The notes under the pieces were generated by a model that did not search any database, was not told where the DNA came from, and saw only the letters and a list, made by a program, of their open reading frames with translations. Both the position numbers and the translations under genes were made by a program. From positions 92,834-156,833 of the forward strand of contig NZ_VDUZ01000001.1 in NCBI RefSeq assembly GCF_008039615.1: 64,000 bases of DNA, read 5' to 3'. How positions within the stretch are numbered: the stretch's first letter is position 1; every line of letters starts with the position of its first letter. This DNA comes from Vineibacter terrae. GTDB lineage: Bacteria > Pseudomonadota > Alphaproteobacteria > Reyranellales > Reyranellaceae. Shown one piece after another: positions 36,406 to 43,859 of this stretch.

Positions 36406-38307
36406 ATGTTGCATATCAACGATCTCGTCTATCGCGTCGCCGGCCGCACGCTGTTCGACCGCGCCACGGTGGCCGTGGCCGACGGCCATCGCGTCGGCCT
36501 GGTCGGGCGCAACGGCACCGGCAAGTCGACCCTGCTGCGCCTGATCCGCGGCGAGACCGCCATCGACGGCGGCGCGATCTCGGTGGGCGCCAGCACGCGG
36601 GTCGGCGAAGTGTCGCAGGACGCGCCGGGCGGGGCGCGCAGCGTGCTCGACACCGTGCTGGAGGCCGACCGCGAGCGCACGGCGCTGCTGGCCGAGGCCG
36701 AGACGGCCACCGACCCGCACCGCGTGGCCGAGATCCACACAAGGCTGGCCGATATCGGCGCCCATGCCGCGCCGGCCCGCGCCGCCACCATCCTCAACGG
36801 CCTGGGCTTCGACCACGAGGCGCAGGGCCGGGCATGCGACACCTTCTCCGGCGGCTGGCGCATGCGCGTCGCATTGGCGCAGGCGCTGTTCGCCGAGCCC
36901 GACCTGCTGCTGCTGGACGAGCCCAGCAACCACCTCGACATCGAGGCACGGCTGTGGCTGGCCGACTACCTGCGCACCTACCGCTACACCCTGCTGCTGG
37001 TAAGCCATGACCGCGAGCTGCTGAACGCGGTGTGCAACCAGATCATCCATATCGACCAGGGCAAGCTGGTCGCCTATGCCGGCAACTACGACCGCTTCGA
37101 GCGCACGCGCCGCGAGCGCGCCGAGCGCCAGGCGGCGCTGCAGACCCGCCAGATGGCCGAGCGCAAGCGCATCCAGGCCTTCGTCGACCGCTTCCGCGCC
37201 AAGGCCAGCAAGGCGCGCCAGGCGCAGTCGCGCATCAAGCTGCTGGAGAAGATGGAGCCGATCGTGCCGGTCGCCGAGGAGGTGCCGGTCGAGTTCGCCT
37301 TCCCCAGCCCCGACCAGCTGCCGCCGCCGCTGATCACCATGGACCGCGCCGCCGTCGGCTATGCCGAGGGCACGCCGGTGCTGCAGAAGCTCGACCTGCG
37401 CGTCGACATGGACGACCGCATCGCGCTGTTGGGCCAGAACGGCAACGGCAAGTCGACCTTCATCCGGCTGGTGGCCGACCGGCTCAAGCCGATGGCCGGC
37501 ACGGTGCGCAAGTCGGGCAAGATGCGGGTCGGCTATTTCTCGCAGCAGCAGGAGGAGGAGCTCGATCTCGACGGCACGCCGTTCGAGCACATGCGCCGCC
37601 TGATGCCGGATGCGACGCCCACCCAGGTGCGCTCCCAGCTCGGGCGCTTCATGTTCTCCGGCCCCAGGGCCGACCAGACCGTGCGCTCGCTCTCGGGCGG
37701 CGAGAAGACGCGCCTGCTGTTCGCGCTGATGACGCGCGATGCGCCGCACGTGCTGCTGCTCGACGAGCCCACCAACCATCTCGACATGGATTCGCGCACC
37801 GCGCTCGTCGAGGCGCTCAACGAGTATGAAGGCGCCGTGATCCTGGTCAGCCACGACGCCCATCTCGTGCGCCTGGTGGCCGACCGGCTGTGGCTGGTCG
37901 CCGGCGGCACCTGCACCCAGTTCGAGGGCGACCTCGACGACTACGAGCGGCAGCTGCTGGCCGAGCGCGGCGCCGCCCGCAACGGCAACGGCGCGGCAGC
38001 CGCCAGCGGGCTCACGCCCGAGCAGCGCAAGGAGCAGCGCCGCCAGGCCGCCGACCTGCGCCAGAAGCTGGCGCCGCTGCGCAAGGCGGTGGAGCGCGCC
38101 GAGAAGGACCTCGCCGCGCTCACCGCCAAGCGCGCCACGCTGGAAGCGCGGCTGAACGATCCGGCGCTGTACGACGGCAGCCAGGACGCGGTCGCGGCGC
38201 TGCAGATCGAGCTGGGCGAGATCACGCGCCGCATCGCGGCGGCGGAAGAGGCCTGGCTCGAGGGCCAGCAGGCGCTGGAGGAAGCGCAGGACGCCGACGC
38301 TGCGTGA
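36406..38307 (+). CDS. ABC-F family ATPase (YheS/Uup-like)
   Basis: 633 residues, soluble, no membrane segments. Two ABC domains: first Walker A GRNGTGKST (residues 34-42), signature SGGWRMRVALAQ and Walker B LLLLDEPSNHLDIE; second Walker A GQNGNGKST, signature SGGEKTRLLFALMT and LLLDEPTNHLDMDS. The inter-domain linker (RRERAERQAALQTRQMAERK) is the P-site tRNA interaction motif of ABC-F proteins. A C-terminal charged coiled coil (about 545-630) follows. ABC-F proteins act on ribosomes in translation stress or resistance. Which subfamily this is cannot be settled without a tree. Confidence 0.92.
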   Translation: MLHINDLVYRVAGRTLFDRATVAVADGHRVGLVGRNGTGKSTLLRLIRGETAIDGGAISVGASTRVGEVSQDAPGGARSVLDTVLEADRERTALLAEAETATDPHRVAEIHTRLADIGAHAAPARAATILNGLGFDHEAQGRACDTFSGGWRMRVALAQALFAEPDLLLLDEPSNHLDIEARLWLADYLRTYRYTLLLVSHDRELLNAVCNQIIHIDQGKLVAYAGNYDRFERTRRERAERQAALQTRQMAERKRIQAFVDRFRAKASKARQAQSRIKLLEKMEPIVPVAEEVPVEFAFPSPDQLPPPLITMDRAAVGYAEGTPVLQKLDLRVDMDDRIALLGQNGNGKSTFIRLVADRLKPMAGTVRKSGKMRVGYFSQQQEEELDLDGTPFEHMRRLMPDATPTQVRSQLGRFMFSGPRADQTVRSLSGGEKTRLLFALMTRDAPHVLLLDEPTNHLDMDSRTALVEALNEYEGAVILVSHDAHLVRLVADRLWLVAGGTCTQFEGDLDDYERQLLAERGAARNGNGAAAASGLTPEQRKEQRRQAADLRQKLAPLRKAVERAEKDLAALTAKRATLEARLNDPALYDGSQDAVAALQIELGEITRRIAAAEEAWLEGQQALEEAQDADAA

Positions 38308-38375
38308 GCTTCAAGCACCGGCACAAGTCGAGAGCCCGGGCATCCCGGCGGGTGGCTCAAGCGAGGTCGGGACGC

Positions 38376-38462
38376 CTACCCTTTCTGTGCAGCAATCGTG
38401 AGTCGCTCGTCTGCACTGAGTGACCAAACCCAGGCATGCGTGTCCCGCAGCACGCTCTTCAA
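38376..38462 (-). pseudogene. truncated VapC (PIN) toxin remnant, 28 codons
   Basis: Directly after the antitoxin at 38459-38692, a TTG overlapping its stop opens a frame reading KSVLRDTHAWVWSLSADERL then TIAAQKG and a TAG stop. This matches the first 28 residues of PIN toxins of the LLLDTHxxLWWL...RL type, including the first catalytic Asp, but nothing recognisable follows before the ABC-F gene ends at 38307. The rest of the toxin appears deleted. Too short for normal gene calling. Confidence 0.6.
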
Positions 38463-38692
38463 ACGCTGCTCTCCCAGAGCTTCCGCTCGTCTTCAGGCAA
38501 TGGCTCGAAGAAGTCAGGTCCCGGTCCAGTCAGGCTTTCCTTCAACAGCCCGACCTTGAATGCCCTCTGACGAATTGGAACGAGCTTGGCAACGGGCTTG
38601 TCACCCTTCGCAATGACCACCTCCTCGCCAGCAAGCGCCGCCTCGATCAGCTTCGAAAGATTCGCTTTCGCTGCATGAATGGTGACCTGCAT
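38459..38692 (-). CDS. type II antitoxin, Phd/YefM (VapB-like) family
   Basis: 77 residues: QVTIHAAKANLSKLIEAALA, then EEVVIAKGDKPVAKLVPI, the standard DNA-binding dimer fold of Phd/YefM antitoxins paired with VapC. The C-terminal tail (PGPDFFEPLPEDERKLWESS) matches toxin-wrapping tails. ATG 38692 starts the family domain; the frame is open upstream to 38785. Its cognate toxin is reduced to 28 codons, so the antitoxin is now solitary. It could still act as a regulator or neutralise related toxins. Confidence 0.85.
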   Translation of the reverse strand: MQVTIHAAKANLSKLIEAALAGEEVVIAKGDKPVAKLVPIRQRAFKVGLLKESLTGPGPDFFEPLPEDERKLWESSV

Positions 38693-38999
38693 GCACCCCA
38701 CCCTTAACTTCGGCTGAGAGGGATCATCATCTTGTCTTTTCAACCTGACGCCCATGGATTTTGCGCCGAAGGTCGCGCTGGTCAAAAAGAGACTGGCAGA
38801 CGCGCGCCGGCTTCCCGGGCCGCGTCATGCGGGCCATCGGCACGTTGACGATCAGCCGCTTGCGGCAGTCGTCGGTCACGGCATCGAGGATCGTGCTTTT
38901 CCGGCGACGGGAGCGCGATGGCGCTTGCCGGCGGGCTGGTGCGCAACGGCGCTGCGCCTGCAGCGCCGTTCGCTCTCGCGCGCGGTCTGCTGCGCTCGT
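38693..38999. other. gene-free stretch, 307 bases
   Basis: Contains one 10-bp perfect hairpin, AACGGCGCTG-CGCCTG-CAGCGCCGTT (38945-38970), just downstream of the minus-strand PsiF-like gene; it may terminate that transcript but has no T-run. On the minus strand about 38780-38900 an open run (RKRLIVNVPMARMTRPGKPA) has a protein-like look but no start and no recognised family, possibly a remnant. Confidence 0.3.
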
Positions 39000-39386
39000 C
39001 TACCGGGCGGCGAGGCAGTCGCGCATGAAGCTGGATTTCGCCTCGCCGCTGAGCGTCTTGGCGCGGTTCTCGCACGCCTGGCGGGCGGTGTCCGAGACCG
39101 GCATGTGCGGCGTCTCGCCGGCCCGGCATTTCTTCAGGAAGGCGCTCAGGTCCTCGCCCGACAGGGACTGTCGGCGCGCCTCGTCATCGCAGTTCATGGT
39201 CGCGACCGGCTGCTGGCCGGCCCAGCAGCGCGTCAGGAAATCGGCCAGCGGCTGGCCGCGCAGATGCTGCTTCTGCGCCTCCTCGCCGCACACCCGCGTC
39301 ATGTCGGAACGCATGGGTTGAGCCTGAACGGCGGTGCCTGCAGCGACACCCGCCAGCACGACGGCAGCAGCAAACAACAGTCGCAT
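39000..39386 (-). CDS. PsiF-like secreted protein with Cys repeats
   Basis: 128 residues. Signal peptide MRLLFAAAVVLAGVAAGTAVQA, then three repeats of roughly 35 residues of the form C-x3-A-x5-L-x-G-x5-F(M/L)-x2-C: VCGEEAQKQHLRGQPLADFL, NCDDEARRQSLSGEDLSAFL and ACENRAKTLSGEAKSSFMRD. PsiF in E. coli is a phosphate-starvation-induced protein of unknown function. A paralogue is at 52590. No Pho box was found upstream by eye. Confidence 0.75.
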   Translation of the reverse strand: MRLLFAAAVVLAGVAAGTAVQAQPMRSDMTRVCGEEAQKQHLRGQPLADFLTRCWAGQQPVATMNCDDEARRQSLSGEDLSAFLKKCRAGETPHMPVSDTARQACENRAKTLSGEAKSSFMRDCLAAR

Positions 39387-39534
39387 GAGATCCTCCCTCC
39401 CTCGTCAAACTCCGCGATGTGCTCTTGCGCGCATCGACGCAACCCCGACTTTGCTCCAGTGAAGCAGGGTCGTCGATATCCATCAAGATGGAATCGCGTT
39501 CCGCCGACGGCTCCACCACGATGACGGGCACGAT

Positions 39535-39933
39535 CTAGCGCCGGGCCTTGGACGTGTTGAGGCTCACGGCGGCACGGATCAAGGCCTTCAACGCCGTCTC
39601 GTCGATCTTGTCGCCCTCGCGGAAGTCGATGGCGCGCCTCGTGCTGCCCTCGAGGCTGGCATTGAAGAGGCCCGACGGATCCGCCAGCGCCGCGCCCTTG
39701 GCGAAGGTCATCTTCACGACGCTCTTGTAGGTCTCGCCCGTGCAGATGATGCCATCGTGCGACCATACCGGGACTCCGCGCCACTTCCACTCCTCGACGA
39801 CCTCGGGATCGGCCTGCCTGATCAGGGCGCGCAGCCGGCCCAGCATCGCGCCACGCCAGTCGCCCAGCGCCTCGATCCTCGCGTCGATCAGCTGCGACGG
39901 CGACTCGCCTGCCTTCGACCCGCTCGCTTTCAT
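39535..39933 (-). CDS. DUF1801 family protein
   Basis: 132 residues, cytoplasmic. Features of the DUF1801/YdhG fold: LIDARIEALGDWRGAMLGRL, then IRQADPEVVEEWKWRGVPVW, ICTGETYKSVVKMTFAKGA, and GLFNASLEGSTRRAIDFREG near the end. Members are small alpha/beta proteins of unknown biochemical role. ATG 39933 is chosen at the start of the conserved part; the frame stays open upstream to 39996. Single gene between the PsiF-like gene and the TetR regulator. Confidence 0.75.
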   Translation of the reverse strand: MKASGSKAGESPSQLIDARIEALGDWRGAMLGRLRALIRQADPEVVEEWKWRGVPVWSHDGIICTGETYKSVVKMTFAKGAALADPSGLFNASLEGSTRRAIDFREGDKIDETALKALIRAAVSLNTSKARR

Positions 39934-40005
39934 GCCTGCGCCTCCTCGCGCCGGTATCCGCCCGGCATGGTATCGCCTCCCCGCTGCCCGGGGCACCCCG
40001 CATTC

Positions 40006-40674
40006 TCACGGCCGGCGCCCGCCGCGCTTGAGGCATGCCACCTTCCGTTCGCTGCGCTCGAACCAGCCCTCGATGGCCGGCCGCGATGCGGCGGTCGCCA
40101 CGCCCATCAGCGACAGCGCGAAGCCGTACTGGATCTGGGCCTCCATCTCGTCGAGGGCGATGTCGCCCAGCACCCAGTCGAGCAGCACCGAGGCAAAGAC
40201 ATGCGCCAGATGCAGCGTCAGCGGCGCCGCCTGCACATCAGGCCGGATGCAGCCGGCGGCGACGGCAGCGCCCACCAGGTTCAGCCAGAAGGCCCGCCGC
40301 GGGCCCGAGAACATCGCCCTGAACTCGCGGCCGCCGGTGTTGTAGACCGCCAGCAGGACGGCGCGATAGAAATCGGGCTCGGCGGCATAGACCTGCTTGG
40401 CCAGCGTGACCGTGCGGAACAGCACCTCCAGCGCATCGGGACGGCGCAGGCGCGCGACGCGCTGCTGGAAGGCGGCGACATCCTCGTCGAGGACGGCGAG
40501 CATCACGTCCCGCTTGGAGCCGAAGAGGTTGTAGGGCGTCGCGATGCCGACGCCGGCCCGCTCGGCCAGCAGCTTCATGGAGAGATTGCCGATGCCGCCC
40601 TCGCGCACCAGCCCCCGGGCCGCCGCGACGATCCGCGCCCGCCGCTGTGCCTTCGCCCGCTCCCGCTGGCTCAT
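40006..40674 (-). CDS. TetR/AcrR family transcriptional regulator
   Basis: 222 residues. The N-terminal helix-turn-helix reads RRARIVAAARGLVREGGIGN, then LSMKLLAERAGVGIATPYNL and FGSKRDVMLAVLDED. The C-terminal ligand domain is helical and hydrophobic. Divergent from two phytanoyl-CoA dioxygenase genes; a perfect 16-bp palindrome lies between, 54 bases from this start and 37 from the dioxygenase start, so it probably represses both itself and that operon. The inducer is unknown. Confidence 0.88.
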   Translation of the reverse strand: MSQRERAKAQRRARIVAAARGLVREGGIGNLSMKLLAERAGVGIATPYNLFGSKRDVMLAVLDEDVAAFQQRVARLRRPDALEVLFRTVTLAKQVYAAEPDFYRAVLLAVYNTGGREFRAMFSGPRRAFWLNLVGAAVAAGCIRPDVQAAPLTLHLAHVFASVLLDWVLGDIALDEMEAQIQYGFALSLMGVATAASRPAIEGWFERSERKVACLKRGGRRP

Positions 40675-40727
40675 GCGCCGATGTTCCGTCCCACCGCCAT
40701 CGTCGTCACCATATCCCAACGCTCTAT

Positions 40728-40743
40728 TTGAAACGCGTTTCAA
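40728..40743. promoter_or_regulatory. palindromic operator, probable TetR binding site
   Basis: TTGAAACGCGTTTCAA is a perfect 16-bp palindrome in the gap between the TetR gene and the first dioxygenase gene. It sits about where promoter elements for the plus-strand operon should be (AATTTTATCTAC follows). TetR operators often have this size and symmetry. Confidence 0.65.
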
Positions 40744-40779
40744 TTTTATCTACGCTGGCCCATCGTCAGGGAGGGCGCA

Positions 40780-41595
40780 ATGGAAACCTCTGCCGCAGAC
40801 CGCAGCGACACCGGCCGGCCGGCACCGACGCGGGACCCGGCGCGGGCGGCCAGGGACATCGCGACGTTCGGGTTCTGCATCGTGCCCGGCGTGCTGGCCG
40901 CCGACCGGCTGGCGCGGGTCCGCGATGCGCTCTACCGCGCCGCCGACGAGGACCGCAGCCGCGGCCGCGAGCAGAAGTTCCGGCTCGACCATGCGCATGA
41001 CGACACCAACCAGCGCGTCTGGAACCTGCTCAGCCGCGATCCGGTGTTCGGCGACCTGGCCGAGCATCCGCTGGCGCTCGAGCTGGTGCGCTCGGTGGTC
41101 GGCTGGCCCGCCCTGCTGGGCAACATCTCGGCCAACATCACCGGCCCCGGCGGCGGCGAGATGGTGCTGCATGCCGACCAGACCTTCGTGCCCGAGCCAT
41201 GGCCGGCCGAGCCGCAGGGCGTCAACGTCGCCTGGTGCATCGACGACTTCACCGACGAGAACGGCGCCACCCGCATCGTCCCCGGCAGCCATCGCCAGCA
41301 CCGCAAGCCGGCGGCCGAGGACGCCGCGGCAGCCACCGTCGCGCTAGAGGCGCCGGCCGGCTCGTTCATCGTCATGGAGAGCCGTGTCTGGCACAAGACG
41401 GGCTTCAACCGCACGCCGGACCGGCGGCGCGCCGGCATCTTCGCCTGGTACACGCGGCCGATCTACCGCCAGCAGGAGAACTGGTTCCTGTCGCTCAACC
41501 CATCGGTCCGCCAGTTCGCCTCCGACACCATGCTGGTGCTGCTCGGCTATCGCGCCGAGGGGCTCGGCCTGGTCAACGGCAAGTCGCCGGCCTGA
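40780..41595 (+). CDS. phytanoyl-CoA dioxygenase family protein (first of pair)
   Basis: 271 residues, a non-haem Fe(II)/2-oxoglutarate oxygenase. The iron facial triad is readable as H-x-D in MVLHADQTF and the distal His in RVWHKTGFN; Arg in the RRRAGIF region probably binds 2-oxoglutarate. Conserved WCIDDFTDENGATRIVPGSH is typical of bacterial PhyH proteins. GGAGG-like sequence precedes the ATG. The substrate is unknown; bacterial members hydroxylate varied small molecules. Followed by a second member after 24 bases. Confidence 0.9.
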   Translation: METSAADRSDTGRPAPTRDPARAARDIATFGFCIVPGVLAADRLARVRDALYRAADEDRSRGREQKFRLDHAHDDTNQRVWNLLSRDPVFGDLAEHPLALELVRSVVGWPALLGNISANITGPGGGEMVLHADQTFVPEPWPAEPQGVNVAWCIDDFTDENGATRIVPGSHRQHRKPAAEDAAAATVALEAPAGSFIVMESRVWHKTGFNRTPDRRRAGIFAWYTRPIYRQQENWFLSLNPSVRQFASDTMLVLLGYRAEGLGLVNGKSPA

Positions 41596-41619
41596 CGCAT
41601 CGCCCGGAGGCACACGCGC

Positions 41620-42408
41620 ATGGACATCGACGCCAAGAAGCAGCTTCTCCTCGAGCACGGATGCTGCATCGTGCCCGGCGTGCTCAGCCCTGACGAGCTG
41701 CAAGCGGCGCGCGCCCGGCTGTGGCAGGCGGCCGAAGAGAGCGAGCGGCGCGGCATCGCCACGCGCCGCATCGGCATCGACCCCAACGAGCACAACGTGC
41801 GTGTCTTCCACCTGCTGGAGCGCGACGCCCTGTTCCGCGACCTCATCCAGCACAAGCTGGCCATCGACTTCGTGACCACGCTGCTGGGGCCGGATTTCCT
41901 GATCTCCAACTTCACCGCCAACATCGCCCTGCCCGGCAGCCGCTCCATGAAGCTGCATTCCGACCAGGGCATCGTGGTGCCGGAGCCGTGGTTCCATCCC
42001 TGGAGCATCAACGTGATCTGGTGCCTGGACGATATCGACGAGGAGAACGGCGCCACGCGCTACATCCCCGGCAGCCACAAGCTGCGCTGGACATCGGAGC
42101 TGCCGCCGGACGCGGAGGCCCGCACGGTGCCGTTCACGGCGCCGGCCGGTGCGATCGTCGTAATGGACGGACGCGTCTGGCACACGTCGGGCGCCAATGT
42201 GTCGGCGTCGCGCGAGCGTGCGCTGCTGTTCGGCTATTATTCGCGCGCCTTCATCCGGCCGCAGCAGAACTGGAACGCCGCCCTGAGCGCCGCCACCGTG
42301 GCCGCGCTGTCGCCACAGATGCAGGCATGGCTGGGGCTGGAGGCGCGGGCCAACGTGAAGCTGGCCCAGGGGCTGCGCGTCCTGGACGACGCTGCTCCTG
42401 GCGGCTAG
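41620..42408 (+). CDS. phytanoyl-CoA dioxygenase family protein (second of pair)
   Basis: 262 residues, a paralogue of the preceding gene. Iron ligands are in MKLHSDQGIVVPEPW and GRVWHTSGANV, with WCLDDIDEENGATRYIPGSH aligning with its neighbour. The N-terminal half diverges more (FHLLERDALFRDLIQHKLAI). The two are likely cotranscribed under the TetR operator and may act on successive or related substrates. AGGCAC weakly precedes the ATG. Confidence 0.9.
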   Translation: MDIDAKKQLLLEHGCCIVPGVLSPDELQAARARLWQAAEESERRGIATRRIGIDPNEHNVRVFHLLERDALFRDLIQHKLAIDFVTTLLGPDFLISNFTANIALPGSRSMKLHSDQGIVVPEPWFHPWSINVIWCLDDIDEENGATRYIPGSHKLRWTSELPPDAEARTVPFTAPAGAIVVMDGRVWHTSGANVSASRERALLFGYYSRAFIRPQQNWNAALSAATVAALSPQMQAWLGLEARANVKLAQGLRVLDDAAPGG

Positions 42409-42440
42409 GGCACATCTCGCTCCGGCGAAATCGGCCCTTT

Positions 42441-42560
42441 GTCGTCCTGAGCGCAGCGAAGGACCTCGCGGTGCGATGTTCAAAGGATGACGGCGCTGAG
42501 GATCACCATCGCCCACTGTGTTGACGCAGCACCGCAAGGTCCTTCGCTGCGCTCAGCACG
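42441..42560. repeat. inverted repeat related to PE90, long centre
   Basis: Left arm GTCGTCCTGAGCGCAGCGAA then GGACCTCGCGGTGC (42441-42474); right arm GCACCGCAAGGTCCTTCGCT then GCGCTCAGCACG (42529-42560). The arms are related to PE90 but start CGTCCTGAGCGC instead of CATCCCGAGCGC, and enclose about 54 bases. Lies in the 408-base gene-free stretch 42409-42816. Confidence 0.75.
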
Positions 42561-42717
42561 CAGGAGGGCCAATTCCATTTGAGCGGGACATGCATGCCGG
42601 CAGACACTGGCGATAACATTCAGGCTTGGTATCATCCCAGAATTGCCAGTACCACAATCGCAGGCCCCCAATGCGCGACGAGCGCCACAACCGCTATCGG
42701 CGGACGGTGAGTCGCCA

Positions 42718-42805
42718 CTGTCATCCCGAGCGCAGCGAGGGATCTCGTGCGAGGGACACAGGGTGCGCCATACGCAGGAGATCCCTCGCTGCGCTCGGGA
42801 TGACG
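42718..42805. repeat. PE90 palindromic element
   Basis: CTGTCATCCCGAGCGCAGCG at the left and CTGCGCTCGGGATGACGG at the right, with an altered centre (GAGGGACACAGGGTGCGCCA). It ends 11 bases before the stop of the minus-strand lipoprotein gene. Confidence 0.88.
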
Positions 42806-42816
42806 GGTGTGTCGCG

Positions 42817-43770
42817 TCAGCCGGCCTGCGCCGTCTGAAGCGCACCAAGTGACTTCGCAAGCCGGGCGGCGTGCGCCTGGAAGGCATTCATGCGCTCCGC
42901 GAGGGCCGCCGGCGACGCGTTCGACTGCAATGCCTGGTTCAGGTCGGCGTGCGCCTTGACCAGCTCGTTCAGCACGACCGCCGGTGTCGCATCGTTGCGC
43001 AGGAACGCGTCGTAGGCCTCGGCGGCAGCGGCGGCCCTGTCGAGATTCTCGCGCGTGCTTCGGGCCCGGAAGGCGGCACGCCGGGCGGCGACGACGTCGG
43101 CCATATGCGCCTGCATCGCCACCGTGGCCTGCTGCGCGGTCGCGCCGAAGGCCTCCGGCACCTTGGCCAGAACCGGATCGGCACGCGACACGGCCTGCTT
43201 CAGGGCATCGGCCTTCATCCAGCCGATCGAGGAGCCCGATGGCTTCACATTGCCGCCGGCTGGTGCCGCACCCGGCATGAGGGCGGCGATGCCGGAGATC
43301 GACTCGCCGGCTGCTGCCGCGCTCGTCTCGACGGAAGCCGCTGAATCGGATGTCACGATCGCGTTCAGCGACTCGGCGTACCTGGCGATCCGTCCCATCA
43401 GGGTCACGACACCGGGCAGCGATGCGACCGGCGACGCCGCCTGCGGCTGGGGATCGTCCTGCGGCTGGTAGAGCGGACTGGGATCACCCTGCTGCTGGTA
43501 CAGCACCAGGCGGCAGCGCGTGGAGCTGGGACCACATTCGCCGGCCAGCGATCGCACGCGGTACGGGGCCGCCACCGCGCTGTTGCGCGTGCGGTCCTCC
43601 TGCGCCGCCACCATGCCTTTGCTATAGCCTGCGAGCGCCTCCTGGGCATCGGACGTCGCCGTCGCGAAGGCGCCGACAGGCTTGTCGTATTGCGGCGCGG
43701 CGCAGCCGGCGGCCGCGGACATGGCGCACAGCGCGAACGCCACCCGGATCACCACTGAATGATCTGCCAT
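42817..43770 (-). CDS. hypothetical lipoprotein
   Basis: 317 residues. The N-terminus VIRVAFALCAMSAAAGCAAP ends in a lipobox (AAGC), so it should be lipidated and membrane-anchored. The rest is helical and Ala-rich, with stretches such as QATVAMQAHMADVVAARRAA and ELVKAHADLNQALQSNASPA suggesting a coiled or helical-bundle periplasmic domain. No family recognised. It lies 89 bases downstream of the kinase-TPR gene on the same strand, with a PE90 half copy between; a functional link is possible only by position. Confidence 0.7.
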   Translation of the reverse strand: MADHSVVIRVAFALCAMSAAAGCAAPQYDKPVGAFATATSDAQEALAGYSKGMVAAQEDRTRNSAVAAPYRVRSLAGECGPSSTRCRLVLYQQQGDPSPLYQPQDDPQPQAASPVASLPGVVTLMGRIARYAESLNAIVTSDSAASVETSAAAAGESISGIAALMPGAAPAGGNVKPSGSSIGWMKADALKQAVSRADPVLAKVPEAFGATAQQATVAMQAHMADVVAARRAAFRARSTRENLDRAAAAAEAYDAFLRNDATPAVVLNELVKAHADLNQALQSNASPAALAERMNAFQAHAARLAKSLGALQTAQAG

Positions 43771-43793
43771 TGTATGAACCCCACCTTGCCCAT

Positions 43794-43830
43794 GATTGCG
43801 GAAGATCCCTCGCCGCGCTCGGGATGACGG
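43794..43830. repeat. half copy of PE90
   Basis: GATCCCTCGCCGCGCTCGGG followed by ATGACGG matches only the right arm of the element. It lies between the kinase stop and the lipoprotein start. Confidence 0.7.
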
Positions 43831-43859
43831 CGTTCGCCGCAGCCACGCGGCTGCAGCGC

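Noticed and set aside
34660..38307. A single open frame of 1,215 codons running into the ABC-F gene
   Set aside because: Its first 582 codons are the shadow of the winged-helix regulator, with Arg/Gly/Ala-skewed composition; real ABC-F similarity starts at the ATG 36406.
42441..42805. Palindromes as a CRISPR or integron attC array
   Set aside because: The two units belong to differing dispersed palindrome types, are not tandemly spaced and have no integrase or cas gene nearby.
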